Position numbers and translations under genes: made by a program
In this document: positions 21,524 to 30,139 of the stretch, one piece after another
Position numbering within the stretch: position 1 is the first letter of the stretch
Layout: every line of letters begins with the position of its first letter
Origin: DATKUC01 sp964553615
GTDB taxonomy: Bacteria; Spirochaetota; Spirochaetia; DSM-27196; DATKUC01
NCBI GenBank assembly: GCA_964553615.1
Contig: CAZKMA010000001.1
Span: 99,696-163,695 of the forward strand
DNA: 64,000 nt
Direction: 5' to 3'
Notes under the pieces: model-generated
What the model was told of the DNA's origin: nothing
The model's database searches: none
What the model saw: the letters and a program-made list of their open reading frames with translations, nothing else

Positions 21524-22066
21524 CTAATTGCCCAGCTGTCGCAAGAATGAACTCAGGTGATTTCTGCTACCCGCCTCCAGATTGCTGAAGACAGCGAGGA
21601 TATCGGTCTTGTCTGTACGTGAACTTGCCGCCTGCAGGTCGCTGATGTCCAGTTCTTCGATGAGTTTCCCGACATTCAATGCCGACTCGATGCTGCCCGA
21701 ACCCTGATCCACCAGGCGGGTGTAGAGTTCCTGAAGCGCCGGATCAGTAAACACGCCGCGATCTGCCGCAGGATAGGGAAGCCCGTAACTATCCAGTAGA
21801 GCGAGTATTCTGTCCATGTGCTGCTGTTCACTCTGGGCAATATTCGCAAAAATCTTCAGATTCCAGTTTTCATAAAGCGCCAGGTATACATCCCGTGCGA
21901 GCTTTTCTTCCTCACTCATGTACCGAAGGTCGGTCAATTCTGTCGGTGAGAGTGCACTTGCCGACACTGTTGTTTCGGCCGAAAGTTGCGGAAGCGACAG
22001 CGGCATGACCGCGAGTAAGAGTCCGAAGGTCAGAATGGACATCGCCCTTGTCATCGATTTTTTCAT
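21524..22066 (-). CDS. Exported DUF2202 (ferritin-like fold) protein
   Basis: A 180-residue protein with signal peptide (SILTFGLLLAVMPLSLPQLSA) and a four-helix DUF2202 domain: LRYMSEEEKLARDVYLALYE, IFANIAQSEQQHMDRILALL, LQELYTRLVDQGSGSIESAL and the final DILAVFSNLEAGSRNHLSSF. The ExxxxRD and ExxH residues resemble di-iron ligands of ferritin-like proteins, but function is not established. Start ATG 22066 has GAAGGAG upstream; an earlier in-frame start would block the signal peptide. It lies convergent to csoR across a terminator hairpin. Confidence 0.88.
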   Translation of the reverse strand: MKKSMTRAMSILTFGLLLAVMPLSLPQLSAETTVSASALSPTELTDLRYMSEEEKLARDVYLALYENWNLKIFANIAQSEQQHMDRILALLDSYGLPYPAADRGVFTDPALQELYTRLVDQGSGSIESALNVGKLIEELDISDLQAASSRTDKTDILAVFSNLEAGSRNHLSSFLRQLGN

Positions 22067-22185
22067 TTTTTTCTCCTTCTGTCTGTGACATCTACACATT
22101 AGCAAGAAGCGGGCCAAGATCCGAGCGTTCTGGGGCCGGAGGCGGCACGCGATTCAATGGGGTCGGGGTAATGAGTTCCTGTCCG

Positions 22186-22518
22186 CTACAGGTGGGAAAT
22201 ATTTGCTCGCTGTGGGAGCCCGGATCCCGCGGGTCGGGATTCGGGGCGCGTGGTTTCTTCGAGCATGGTGAGATAGGCGAAAGCTTCAGCATCGGTGTTG
22301 CCGCACATCTCCTGCGACGGGTTCAGGTTCGTACAGGCAGCCGGGCGTTCGGGTTTCTCGAATAGCCTGCACAAGTTATTGTCGGTGAGCTGGACACAGC
22401 GGACCCCTGCGGGCTTGCCCACCGGCCGTCCATTCACGATGGTTGGCTCCATACCGGGGATGGGAGAGGAAATTGAAATCACAATGCAGCATGCGCCGCA
22501 GCCGGGTCTGCACCTCAT
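22186..22518 (-). CDS. YkgJ-type cysteine cluster protein
   Basis: A 110-residue protein with the CxxxCGACC-like motif MRCRPGCGACCIVISISSPI, followed by GVRCVQLTDNNLCRLFEKPE and ERPAACTNLNPSQEMCG. These eight or so cysteines bind a zinc or Fe-S centre in this family; biochemical role is unknown. The C-terminal EETTRPESRPAG is low-complexity. ATG 22518 is chosen because family members start close to the first cysteine; TTG 22530 is an alternative. It is a single gene with no clear operon partner. Confidence 0.82.
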   Translation of the reverse strand: MRCRPGCGACCIVISISSPIPGMEPTIVNGRPVGKPAGVRCVQLTDNNLCRLFEKPERPAACTNLNPSQEMCGNTDAEAFAYLTMLEETTRPESRPAGSGLPQRANISHL

Positions 22519-22682
22519 TGGTACAGTCAACCGGGGAATCTGATCTCGGTCAAGTGTTCTTTCCGTCGGGCGTGAGTCCAGGCGGGCTACCCACAGCAGT
22601 TGCAGTATCTGCCATTCCCGGTCCCGAACGGCACGGATTCCGTCGACTCGATGTGCACGCTGACCGCGTCTTCGAGTCCGAG

Positions 22683-24395
22683 TTACCGTACCTTCGGCAC
22701 CAGCGCAACGAGCTCGCCTGCGTTGACCCCGGCCGCGGCATGAACGGCATCCTGGACGCTCCGGGCCATCGATACAAACATGTCCGGATGCGCTTTCACG
22801 TATTCGCCCAGGGCAGCGTTCTTGAAGTCCAAGTCCTTCGACAACGACGCGAGCACTCTGCCGCGATAGTATTTTTTTACTTCGTCGACGCGTTGCTGCA
22901 TGAGGTATGCCTGGAACTCGTTGATGACCAGATAGTCATCTTTGGCGTTGTATTCGCGACGTCCCAGGAAGATCCGAAAAAACTTCTGTTGCTGGGCGGG
23001 AAGCGCGTTCCATATCCTGTGGACTGCATCACGGTAGCCGGGATGCGTGAAATAGATGCCGTGGTAGCCTTCATGGGTCAGCAGAATGTAGCGCAACCAG
23101 TAGGGGTCATTCTGTGAAAAACCGATGATTGCACCCTTTCCAGCTGCGAATCCGTCCGCCGTGCGGACAATGATGCCATTTGCGACAAGGATGTCCTGAA
23201 GCGAGATTTCTTCGGGATTCAACGGGAAATGCTGACTCTGCGCCATCGTGAAGAATGCCGCGAGGTCTTTCGGCCGGTAGTCGTGGGCGTTCCAGCCGTG
23301 GAGCGGGGATATTACGTAGTTTGGCCAGAGTTTTCCCGCATAGCCCGCCTTCTCGACGAAGTATGCGAGTCGCTTGAGATATTTCGATTGAACAGCGAGG
23401 GTTCGAAAGTCAAACACAAGAACCGACGGAGCGAGGCTCCACGAGAAAACCTCGTAGTCTTTCTGTCTCCAATGATCGGGGGAGTAGGTCAGGATGGTTC
23501 CGAAGTTCGCGGGAACGGGGCTCGATCCTCCGCCGAATGGTCTGGCTTCTACCGACTCGACACTGAATCCGGAAGCCGCCGAGACGAGAGTGATCTGTTC
23601 CGGATTTATTCCGACGCTTGCAGTGTAAAAATAGAGTGTGTGATTGCCGTCCTGCGGATAGAGGGAGAACTGGCGCGTGTTCGTCCCATCTCCCACCGTT
23701 ATGTGTATGTCCGCTCCCGAGCCCGAATAGGAGTATTTCAGCGCGAGCTGTGCCTGACCGGTTCCAAGGCCCTTGAGCAGCTTCGCGAAAGAGAGCTCAT
23801 AGGTCGTCTGTGAACCGTCCAGGCTTTCCTTTAGTCCTACGCCGTCCCTGATGAGCAGGTTGCCGGTACCGAGGCGGACGCCGGGATAGTCCGGTACGAG
23901 TGCAGCAGCATGCACGTGGACCGTAGCGTTCTGATCCGTACTGGTAATGCGGAACTTGTTGACGTCGGTGCCGTCCGGAAGTGGCAGCAGAAAGGTGACC
24001 GGTTCGGGTTTGCTGAGAACCGGAAGGATTGCGGTCATCTCACGGCTCTGCTTGGTCTGCGGATCCGTGAGGAAGACGTGAAGGGCGATGGCTGACCCCT
24101 GTGCCGTGTAGGTCAGGGAAAAGCTCTTTGTCCGGTTGGCAACGGCCACCGGCTGTTTCAAGCCGAATAGCGCGGTTCGTAGCCCATCAGTCGTGCCAGG
24201 CAGGAACTCGCCCTGCGCTCCTTTCGGAACACGCGAATCTGCGTTGAGCGCAACCATCCGGCCGCCTGCTTCGAATGTAAAATCCTGCACAGGATGCGCG
24301 CACCCGAGCACCGTAGCAGAAACCAGAATCGCCGTGAGGAGAAGGCGAAAAAACACGCGGTAGCGTTTACTATGAAGACTGTCTGTACGTGTCAC
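22683..24395 (-). CDS. Large lipoprotein with HExxH motif, putative metalloprotease
   Basis: I do not recognise a named family. The 570-residue protein starts with a lipoprotein signal (RLLLTAILVSATVLGC, Cys32). Residues 40-290 are beta-rich and could be two carbohydrate- or ligand-binding-like domains. The C-terminal part is mostly helical and contains H441-E-G-Y-H445 in LLTHEGYHGIYFTHPGYRD, with Glu493 in VINEFQAYLMQQ about 48 residues later, which would complete a gluzincin-type zinc site. The start is uncertain: GTG 24395 and GTG 24356 are both possible and neither has a strong ribosome site. Downstream is a 150-base gap and then the YkgJ gene. Confidence 0.6.
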   Translation of the reverse strand: MTRTDSLHSKRYRVFFRLLLTAILVSATVLGCAHPVQDFTFEAGGRMVALNADSRVPKGAQGEFLPGTTDGLRTALFGLKQPVAVANRTKSFSLTYTAQGSAIALHVFLTDPQTKQSREMTAILPVLSKPEPVTFLLPLPDGTDVNKFRITSTDQNATVHVHAAALVPDYPGVRLGTGNLLIRDGVGLKESLDGSQTTYELSFAKLLKGLGTGQAQLALKYSYSGSGADIHITVGDGTNTRQFSLYPQDGNHTLYFYTASVGINPEQITLVSAASGFSVESVEARPFGGGSSPVPANFGTILTYSPDHWRQKDYEVFSWSLAPSVLVFDFRTLAVQSKYLKRLAYFVEKAGYAGKLWPNYVISPLHGWNAHDYRPKDLAAFFTMAQSQHFPLNPEEISLQDILVANGIIVRTADGFAAGKGAIIGFSQNDPYWLRYILLTHEGYHGIYFTHPGYRDAVHRIWNALPAQQQKFFRIFLGRREYNAKDDYLVINEFQAYLMQQRVDEVKKYYRGRVLASLSKDLDFKNAALGEYVKAHPDMFVSMARSVQDAVHAAAGVNAGELVALVPKVR

Positions 24396-24563
24396 GCACG
24401 CGATGGTATCACAACCGGCACACCCGGCGTAAGGCCCCGAACGTGCAAGAATGAAGGGTGTGTTGCACTGCAACCGCTCTGCCCGGCAATATATTTGAAG
24501 AGAGGTCAGTTGAGTAATCTGCAGGGGCCTGGGACTCGTACTATTCCGGGAGAAGGAGTTTCA

Positions 24564-25106
24564 ATGTTCGGCATTGTGTTATCGCGGATACGCGTTGGAG
24601 CGGCTGCACTGGTGTTCATTCTTCTTTCTGCGGCAGCTGCGGCAGCCGCGCCGGCGGGTCATGTCGACTGGTTGAAACCCTCAGACGGCCCCTATCCGGT
24701 CCTGCATCCGGGCGATCCGATCTCCATCCATGTTTCGATCTCCCGCCAGCGGGTGTATATCATGCGCGGCAAGCGGGTGATATACACCATGACCGCGTCC
24801 ACCGGACTGGAAAATCCGAAGGACGACGCGACACCGCAGGGCGTGTTCTATATCCAGCGCGAGCGCGGGCTTTCATTCTATGCACCATCCGAACACGAAG
24901 GCGCGCGCTACTGGGTGTCGTGGCTTCATCACGGCGAATACCTGTTTCATTCAGTGCCAGTGAATCGAAACGGGGAAATTATCCGGAGCGAGGCTGAAAA
25001 GCTCGGTCGCGAGGCATCGCATGGCTGCGTTCGGCTTACGGTTCCCGATGCACGCTGGTTTTACCGTCATATTCCCTATCACACCAAGGTGGTTATCGGG
25101 CAATAG
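24564..25106 (+). CDS. L,D-transpeptidase (YkuD domain), exported
   Basis: Cross-links peptidoglycan or attaches proteins to it. The 180 residues start with a signal peptide (VGAAALVFILLSAAAAAAAP). The YkuD domain opens with PISIHVSISRQRVYIMRGKR and ends in SHGCVRLTVPDARWFY, where Cys155 is the nucleophile and His153 precedes it. Upstream catalytic-face residues are FHSVPVN. Domain length is normal. ATG 24564 has a GGAGAAGGAG motif upstream. It is convergent to an M23 endopeptidase-like gene, so two peptidoglycan enzymes sit side by side. Confidence 0.92.
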   Translation: MFGIVLSRIRVGAAALVFILLSAAAAAAAPAGHVDWLKPSDGPYPVLHPGDPISIHVSISRQRVYIMRGKRVIYTMTASTGLENPKDDATPQGVFYIQRERGLSFYAPSEHEGARYWVSWLHHGEYLFHSVPVNRNGEIIRSEAEKLGREASHGCVRLTVPDARWFYRHIPYHTKVVIGQ

Positions 25107-25134
25107 GCTCGGTTGATCCCTTCGAATCAACTGC

Positions 25135-26088
25135 TCACTGCCGCGGAAGAACTGTGGCGGGGTCGGTGAGCACTCCGCTGTCAAAGTACATGTAATTTAT
25201 CGGGCCTCCGGCTTTCCCGACTACCTGCCCTGCGCGCGCCACCGACCCGGTGGACTCGGTCACCGCCGCCAGTCCTGAAAGGAGAATTGTCTGCTCTGTG
25301 TGCCGGTTTGTGATCTGGATACGAAGGCCAAGCACGGTGTCTTTGAACACGCGTACTTCGCCGGTCATCGGGGCTACAACGTTCTCGGACCCGCCGGTCT
25401 TTTCAGACGCAGGCGAGAGTTCGATTGATGCAAGGTCACGATTCACCGACTGTGAGCTCTTGAAGGATCGTATGATTGAGTAGCCGCGGCCCAATGGGGC
25501 AATGTGAGGCGTGTCGGCCGGATACGGCGAGAAGGACAACTGTCTGTATCCGAATCCGAACTCCTCTTTTATCCACTCGGCTGCATTCACGTCGTTTTTC
25601 CAGTACATGCCGTTGTGCCAGCGGGACGCAATGGAGAAGTGCAAATGAGGTTCGAGGTACTGCGCCCACCTGCCGGTGCGTCCTACTGTTCCGAGCGTCT
25701 CCCCGGCATATACCCGCACTGCGGTGGTAATCCATGTGTCGTGCAGATGGGCATAGTAGTACTGTCGACCGTCATCTCCCCGCAGGATCAGCGCCGTACC
25801 GCCAAGCTGGTTGTCGGCCGGAAACGCGGTTCCCGATATCACCGCAACCACATGGTACTGACTGAACGCGGCGCGGAGTGGCGAACTCGAGGCGAGTTCA
25901 GGCGCTATTCCGATGTCTACTGCATTTCCTCCGTCCCAGTGGATATGGGTCCAGCTCATGATAGAAACGTTGCCCGAGACCGGGAACGCGTACTTCCGGT
26001 TGTGGGAAAAGTGCACTGCTGCGCCCGCGCTTGCATGTGCGAGGGTAGCCAGGGTGAAGAACAGCACGGGCATCAGGCGTAGGTTCAT
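25135..26088 (-). CDS. M23 (LytM)-family peptidase-like exported protein
   Basis: A 317-residue protein with a signal peptide (PVLFFTLATLAHASAGAAV). The M23 fold is spread over residues 60-180: THIHWDGGNAVDIGI, YYYAHLHDTWITTA and YLEPHLHFSIASRW supply the expected His and Asp zinc ligands. The C-terminal 130 residues (from about 190) are beta-rich with a VVAPMTGEVRVFKDTVLG lipoyl/M23-like second module that lacks zinc residues. The start ATG 26088 is chosen for the signal peptide; longer in-frame extensions are not family-like. A periplasmic cell-wall hydrolase or its regulator is the likely role. Confidence 0.85.
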   Translation of the reverse strand: MNLRLMPVLFFTLATLAHASAGAAVHFSHNRKYAFPVSGNVSIMSWTHIHWDGGNAVDIGIAPELASSSPLRAAFSQYHVVAVISGTAFPADNQLGGTALILRGDDGRQYYYAHLHDTWITTAVRVYAGETLGTVGRTGRWAQYLEPHLHFSIASRWHNGMYWKNDVNAAEWIKEEFGFGYRQLSFSPYPADTPHIAPLGRGYSIIRSFKSSQSVNRDLASIELSPASEKTGGSENVVAPMTGEVRVFKDTVLGLRIQITNRHTEQTILLSGLAAVTESTGSVARAGQVVGKAGGPINYMYFDSGVLTDPATVLPRQ

Positions 26089-26170
26089 ACATAGATTTTC
26101 GTTCGGGAACCGGCGATACTTGACCCGGTTCATGCGAGGAGTCCGGCGGTATCGCCGACCCCGAACCGGT

Positions 26171-26767
26171 TCACCCGTGATGCACCGCGGCGCCATCGAG
26201 AAATATGGACACAATCTGTTGAACAAGCGTTGTCAGGGAGCCTTCCGGGTCTTTGCCGTTCCCGTAGAAGAACGGGTACATCATTCCGAGCAGGACCCAT
26301 GTACCGGTCCGGGTATCCATGGGGCGGAGCTCACCGTTGGCGACTCCCTGTTGCAGAATGGATTCTATCCGTTCAATGAATTTCCGGTGGTACACCTCAT
26401 TGAATCGGCTGCGCTTCTCCGGATCGAGCTTTCCCATCTCCTGGCTCGCAAGGCGCATAACCGCACGCTGGTCGGGTGGTTCCGAAAAGATCATTTCCAC
26501 AAGTCGCGCTATCTGTTGACGGCAATTGCAGTCGGTTCCAAGACTCTGGGCTATCAGCCCTTCCATCCTGTCCAGGTAGCTGTCGAGAATTGCCACCATG
26601 AGGTCCTGTTTGTCTTTGAAGTGGTAGTACAGAGCTGCCTTTGAAACTCCGAGCGATTCGGCAATCTGTCGCATGGAGATGCCGTTGTACCCGGCCTCCA
26701 CGAACATGACCGTTGCACTTTCGATTGCCCGTTGTCGCAGAGTGTGCGGCGCTTCAGCGGTATTCAT
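26171..26767 (-). CDS. TetR/AcrR-family repressor
   Basis: A 198-residue dimeric regulator. The N-terminal helix-turn-helix is typical: RAIESATVMFVEAGYNGISM, RQIAESLGVSKAALYYHFKD, KQDLMVAILDSYLDR. The C-terminal ligand domain has MRLASQEMGKLDPEKRSRFN and shows no recognised effector pocket. It lies 14 bases downstream of the efflux gene and would be co-transcribed with it. The TetR-type palindrome at 28213 in the efflux promoter region is its probable binding site, so the pair form an inducible drug-export unit. Confidence 0.93.
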   Translation of the reverse strand: MNTAEAPHTLRQRAIESATVMFVEAGYNGISMRQIAESLGVSKAALYYHFKDKQDLMVAILDSYLDRMEGLIAQSLGTDCNCRQQIARLVEMIFSEPPDQRAVMRLASQEMGKLDPEKRSRFNEVYHRKFIERIESILQQGVANGELRPMDTRTGTWVLLGMMYPFFYGNGKDPEGSLTTLVQQIVSIFLDGAAVHHG

Positions 26768-26781
26768 TGTTCGCCTCCCCG

Positions 26782-28185
26782 TCAGTGTACCTCTTGTGCT
26801 TCAGAGCTCTGTTCCGCAGTGGAGGATTCTGCCACCCGGTGTTTCAGGCCGGCTGCAACCGCGATCATCAGTACGCTCACTATCCCCATGATCAGAAATG
26901 CTCGTGTGTACCCGGCTCCGCTTCCTCCACCGGAGGCAGCAACGGCTCCTATCACCGACGCCCCGAACAGCTGTCCCGTACTCGTGAAGATGGTGACGGC
27001 CCCTTGTGCTGCAGATCGGTCCTGCGCGCTCACCTCGTTCAGCGTGATGTATCGGATTGGCGCGCCAAGCAGTGTTGACAACCCCAGCCCAACAAGGGCG
27101 CCATCTACCATGAACATGGAAAGCGATCCGGACGTTGTAGACAGGAGGATCATTCCTGCCGCAGTAATGACCAGTCCGGTCAGTATGACAATTCTGGACC
27201 CGATTCCGTCAAGAAGCCGCCCCACGAGGGGAGAGCCGACCGCCATGGCAAGAACCACCGGCATGAGCAGAAAACTCGCCTGTCCAGGGCCGACACCGGA
27301 GATTGTCGCAATGGCGAGCAGCGGCATGAACACCACGGCGGCTTCACCGAGCCCTGCTCCTGCGGTGAGCACATAACCGATTCGCAGTTGCCGCGATGCG
27401 AACAGCGCCGCGGGCAGGATCGGGTTCCTGCTCCGCCGTTCCACGAGTGAGGCCAGGAAACCCACCACAACGGCTCCGGCAAGGAACGGGAGCACGGCCA
27501 GACTCACCACACTGTGAAAGAACTTCGCAGTATCGATGTTGTTCAGACCGTACACCAGTGATGCGAGGGCAAGCGAAACGAGAATCGTACCGGCCCAGTC
27601 GAACCCCGACTGACCGTCGCGTTTCTTTGACGGCAGGAGGCGCACGCCAAACACGAGTATTACAAGGGCAACGGGAATGTTGATGAGGAAGAGCCAGTGC
27701 CAGGTCGTTACGCTCAGGATAAATCCTGCCAGGGCAGGGCCTATGATAAATGCAAGGCCAAATACTGCGCCGATCAGGCCAAGCGCACGTCCGCGGCGCT
27801 CCTTCGGAAACGTATCACCAATTACCGCACTGGCAACCGGGAAAATACCACCGGCGCCGAAGCCCTGCACTGCCCGGCCAACCAGAACTACCAGGAACGA
27901 CGGCGCGGCCGCTACAATCAGTGAGCCCACCGCAAATAGCGCGAGGTCGATTGAATAGATGAGCCTTCGACCGGCGATGTCCGAGAGCTTGGCCATGATG
28001 GGTGTGCCGATCAGATTGAACAAAACGTATGCAGAGAAGATCCAGGCAAGCGAACGATCTCCCGCGCCGGCAAATGTCGAGCGGATGGCCGGAAGAGCGG
28101 GGCCCACTATTGCTATGTCCAGTGCTCCCATCAGCACGCCGAAGAACAGCACGAGCAGTATCTGATTCAGGCGTTTTTTTTCCAT
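26782..28185 (-). CDS. MFS drug efflux transporter (DHA2 type)
   Basis: A 467-residue, 14-helix multidrug exporter. Motif A-like and antiporter motif C regions are visible: LSDIAGRRLIYSIDL, then ERRGRALGLIGAVFGLAFII and GPALAGFILSVTTWHWLFLI. The start is ATG 28185 with GGAG in front; the longer open frame upstream runs through the operator. The next gene downstream is the TetR repressor. Exported compounds cannot be inferred. Confidence 0.9.
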   Translation of the reverse strand: MEKKRLNQILLVLFFGVLMGALDIAIVGPALPAIRSTFAGAGDRSLAWIFSAYVLFNLIGTPIMAKLSDIAGRRLIYSIDLALFAVGSLIVAAAPSFLVVLVGRAVQGFGAGGIFPVASAVIGDTFPKERRGRALGLIGAVFGLAFIIGPALAGFILSVTTWHWLFLINIPVALVILVFGVRLLPSKKRDGQSGFDWAGTILVSLALASLVYGLNNIDTAKFFHSVVSLAVLPFLAGAVVVGFLASLVERRSRNPILPAALFASRQLRIGYVLTAGAGLGEAAVVFMPLLAIATISGVGPGQASFLLMPVVLAMAVGSPLVGRLLDGIGSRIVILTGLVITAAGMILLSTTSGSLSMFMVDGALVGLGLSTLLGAPIRYITLNEVSAQDRSAAQGAVTIFTSTGQLFGASVIGAVAASGGGSGAGYTRAFLIMGIVSVLMIAVAAGLKHRVAESSTAEQSSEAQEVH

Positions 28186-28212
28186 AGGTATCTCCAGAAA
28201 TGATTTCCCATT

Positions 28213-28234
28213 CCTTACTGACCGGTCGGTAAGG
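28213..28234. promoter_or_regulatory. TetR-type operator upstream of the efflux gene
   Basis: CCTTACTGACC-GGTCGGTAAGG is a 22-bp palindrome with only one mismatched pair (positions 7 and 16). Its core resembles known TetR/AcrR sites with TTACnGACCGGTCnGTAA. It lies 28 bases before the efflux start codon. Confidence 0.75.
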
Positions 28235-28284
28235 AGTGCTCTTCGAAGATACCGCCGCAATGGCTGACAGTCAAGACGTGCTCC

Positions 28285-28875
28285 CTACGCGGTTCGAAGA
28301 TACCGGTAGAGGAAAAACGCCGGGATAATTGCAAGGGCTTTGTCTACGAGGTTCACGACAATGCGTGAGAACAGTGCCGCCGAGAAGACGCTCTGCCCGA
28401 TTGCAATCAGCCCCGTAACTACATAGTCGATCTGGGCGCCGGAAGTTCCTCCGTAGACGATAGTGGCTATCATTGCCCCCAGCAACGCATTTGCCAGAGT
28501 TACGGCAATCAGGACAACGATCGCATGAAGGATCGTATTGAATCTCCCTGACTTGACGGCGTATCCGACTATCAGCGCGGTTGCGATGCTGCATATTGAC
28601 CACGGCCAGTAGAGTCCATTAAAGCCAAATCCCGCGTCTTCGAACACATTGGTCAACGCGCCGGTGAGCACGCCCGGCACTATGCCGAAGAGCGCTGAAG
28701 AGATGGCCGTGAATGTAGAATCCAGGAAAAATGGAAGGTGGAGGAGGAGATTGATTCGCTGCAGAATGGCATTCCCTGCCGCGAAAAGGACGGCAGCAAC
28801 AATGACAAGAGACATCCTGCTGCGGATTCCCGAGTAGAGCATGTACGCTGGGCTCACCCCATTCGCTCTTTCCAT
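28285..28875 (-). CDS. Membrane protein resembling ECF transporter S components
   Basis: A 196-residue protein with five or six hydrophobic helices. The pattern LPFFLDSTFTAISSALFGIV, then PGVLTGALTNVF, is the one commonly seen in substrate-binding S subunits of energy-coupling factor (vitamin uptake) transporters, where helices 1-2 carry short G/A-rich stretches. No ATPase or T-component is in the window, so it would have to share a group II ECF module. Vitamin specificity cannot be read. The start ATG has GGGAG upstream. A 7TMR or LytS-like sensor module is an alternative reading. Confidence 0.5.
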   Translation of the reverse strand: MERANGVSPAYMLYSGIRSRMSLVIVAAVLFAAGNAILQRINLLLHLPFFLDSTFTAISSALFGIVPGVLTGALTNVFEDAGFGFNGLYWPWSICSIATALIVGYAVKSGRFNTILHAIVVLIAVTLANALLGAMIATIVYGGTSGAQIDYVVTGLIAIGQSVFSAALFSRIVVNLVDKALAIIPAFFLYRYLRTA

Positions 28876-28936
28876 TTCTGCTCCCAGAATACAGAGTATT
28901 TCTCAGTCGCTGCAAGTATGGTATCATGTATGACAA

Positions 28937-30139
28937 ATGACTACTCGGAGAGTTGTTCGGTCGACCCTGTTTGCCCTGGGCACTGCAGCCATGATCGGAA
29001 TGGTAGTCGTGGTTTCTGTGTCCTATTCCTCTGTTCGCAATTCAATTCATCAGACTGAGCTTCAGTTGAGCGAGTCTCGCACTCGATGGGCTCGGGCAAT
29101 GGCCTACATGTCCACGCCCGACATATTGAGTGCCGCCCATCGTTCCGAACGATTGCTCGTCCGACGTGCGTTCGATGGACTCGCCGCCGTCGAACGGGTT
29201 CGTTCGCTGCATTTTCTCGGACCGGATTATCCGAAGGTTGCCGGGGCCCTGCAGATTATCGAATCCGCACGGAATCGGGGCTACGCTGCGACACCGGTGT
29301 ATCCGGCCAAAGCCGCAGTTGAGGTCGAGCGCGCCCTTTCTACCGTTTCCGCCGATTTCGGTCGCTATTCCCAATTACAGGAAGAGTACGTATCTCATTT
29401 GAATACGTTTGTGCTTGTTGTGTCGGGCATTATTCTGGCTCTCTTCCTTCGCGGTGAGCGAAAGAATCGGAATCTCCGGCAAGCGGAACAGAAGGCGCGG
29501 CAGATGTCGCGATTTCTGCTCTCAGACTACGAGAGTAAAATGCATTCAGTTGCACTGGAGCTGCACGACGACATTGCACAGGAGATCTACCTTGCATTGT
29601 CTGCAGATTCGGCCTCCCTGGTTCGACGTGAGCACCTGCAATCGGTGCTCGAAAAGGTGCGCGCTCTGTCGCAGGGTCTTCGACCGGGAGAAGTCGCATC
29701 CCTTTCGCTGAACGGAAGTCTTCAGTCATTATGCCGGAAGATTACGCGAACAACGCCGCTCAGCGTGACGTTCATCAGTTCGGAACTGGAACTATTCCAG
29801 CCGCCTTACGAGTCGCGGATCCAGATATATCGGATTGTTCAGGAATGTCTCATGAATGCCGTACGGCATTCCGGCGCGGGTACGGCAACTGTAGAGGCGC
29901 TGCTTCAGGAAGGCCAGTTCCTCGTTCGGGTTGAAGACAGCGGCAGCGGGTTCAGATTCGACGAGTCCAACCTCCATACCCATCCCGGCCTTGGAATCAA
30001 GGGCATGTACGACCGGGCGTCCATCCTCGGCGGCACGGTATCCATCGATTCCGCGCCCGGCGCGGGAACGAGGGTGGAACTGCGGCTCTCCATTGGAGAG
30101 TTCTCGCGGGATCGTGCCGGACTGGACGGCAGTGGATGA
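28937..30139 (+). CDS. Orphan sensor histidine kinase (HisKA_3, NarL type)
   Basis: A 400-residue membrane kinase. Helix 1 (about residues 11-30) and helix 2 (about 156-172) flank a sensory region of 125 residues, predicted periplasmic. The dimerisation domain has the HisKA_3 motif ELHDDIAQEIYLAL with the phosphorylated His in LHDD. The ATPase part shows IVQECLMNAVRHSG (N box), VEDSGSGFRFD (G1) and PGLGIKGMYDRASILGG (G2). NarL-type partners carry a LuxR helix-turn-helix, but none lies in the window. The gene overlaps the following M1 peptidase by 4 bases. Confidence 0.9.
   Translation: MTTRRVVRSTLFALGTAAMIGMVVVVSVSYSSVRNSIHQTELQLSESRTRWARAMAYMSTPDILSAAHRSERLLVRRAFDGLAAVERVRSLHFLGPDYPKVAGALQIIESARNRGYAATPVYPAKAAVEVERALSTVSADFGRYSQLQEEYVSHLNTFVLVVSGIILALFLRGERKNRNLRQAEQKARQMSRFLLSDYESKMHSVALELHDDIAQEIYLALSADSASLVRREHLQSVLEKVRALSQGLRPGEVASLSLNGSLQSLCRKITRTTPLSVTFISSELELFQPPYESRIQIYRIVQECLMNAVRHSGAGTATVEALLQEGQFLVRVEDSGSGFRFDESNLHTHPGLGIKGMYDRASILGGTVSIDSAPGAGTRVELRLSIGEFSRDRAGLDGSG

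Noticed and set aside
22531..22682. A coding gene between the YkgJ-type gene and the lipoprotein gene
   Set aside because: The frame across this gap is rich in Arg/Ser/Pro and reads as a shadow; no start with a ribosome site.
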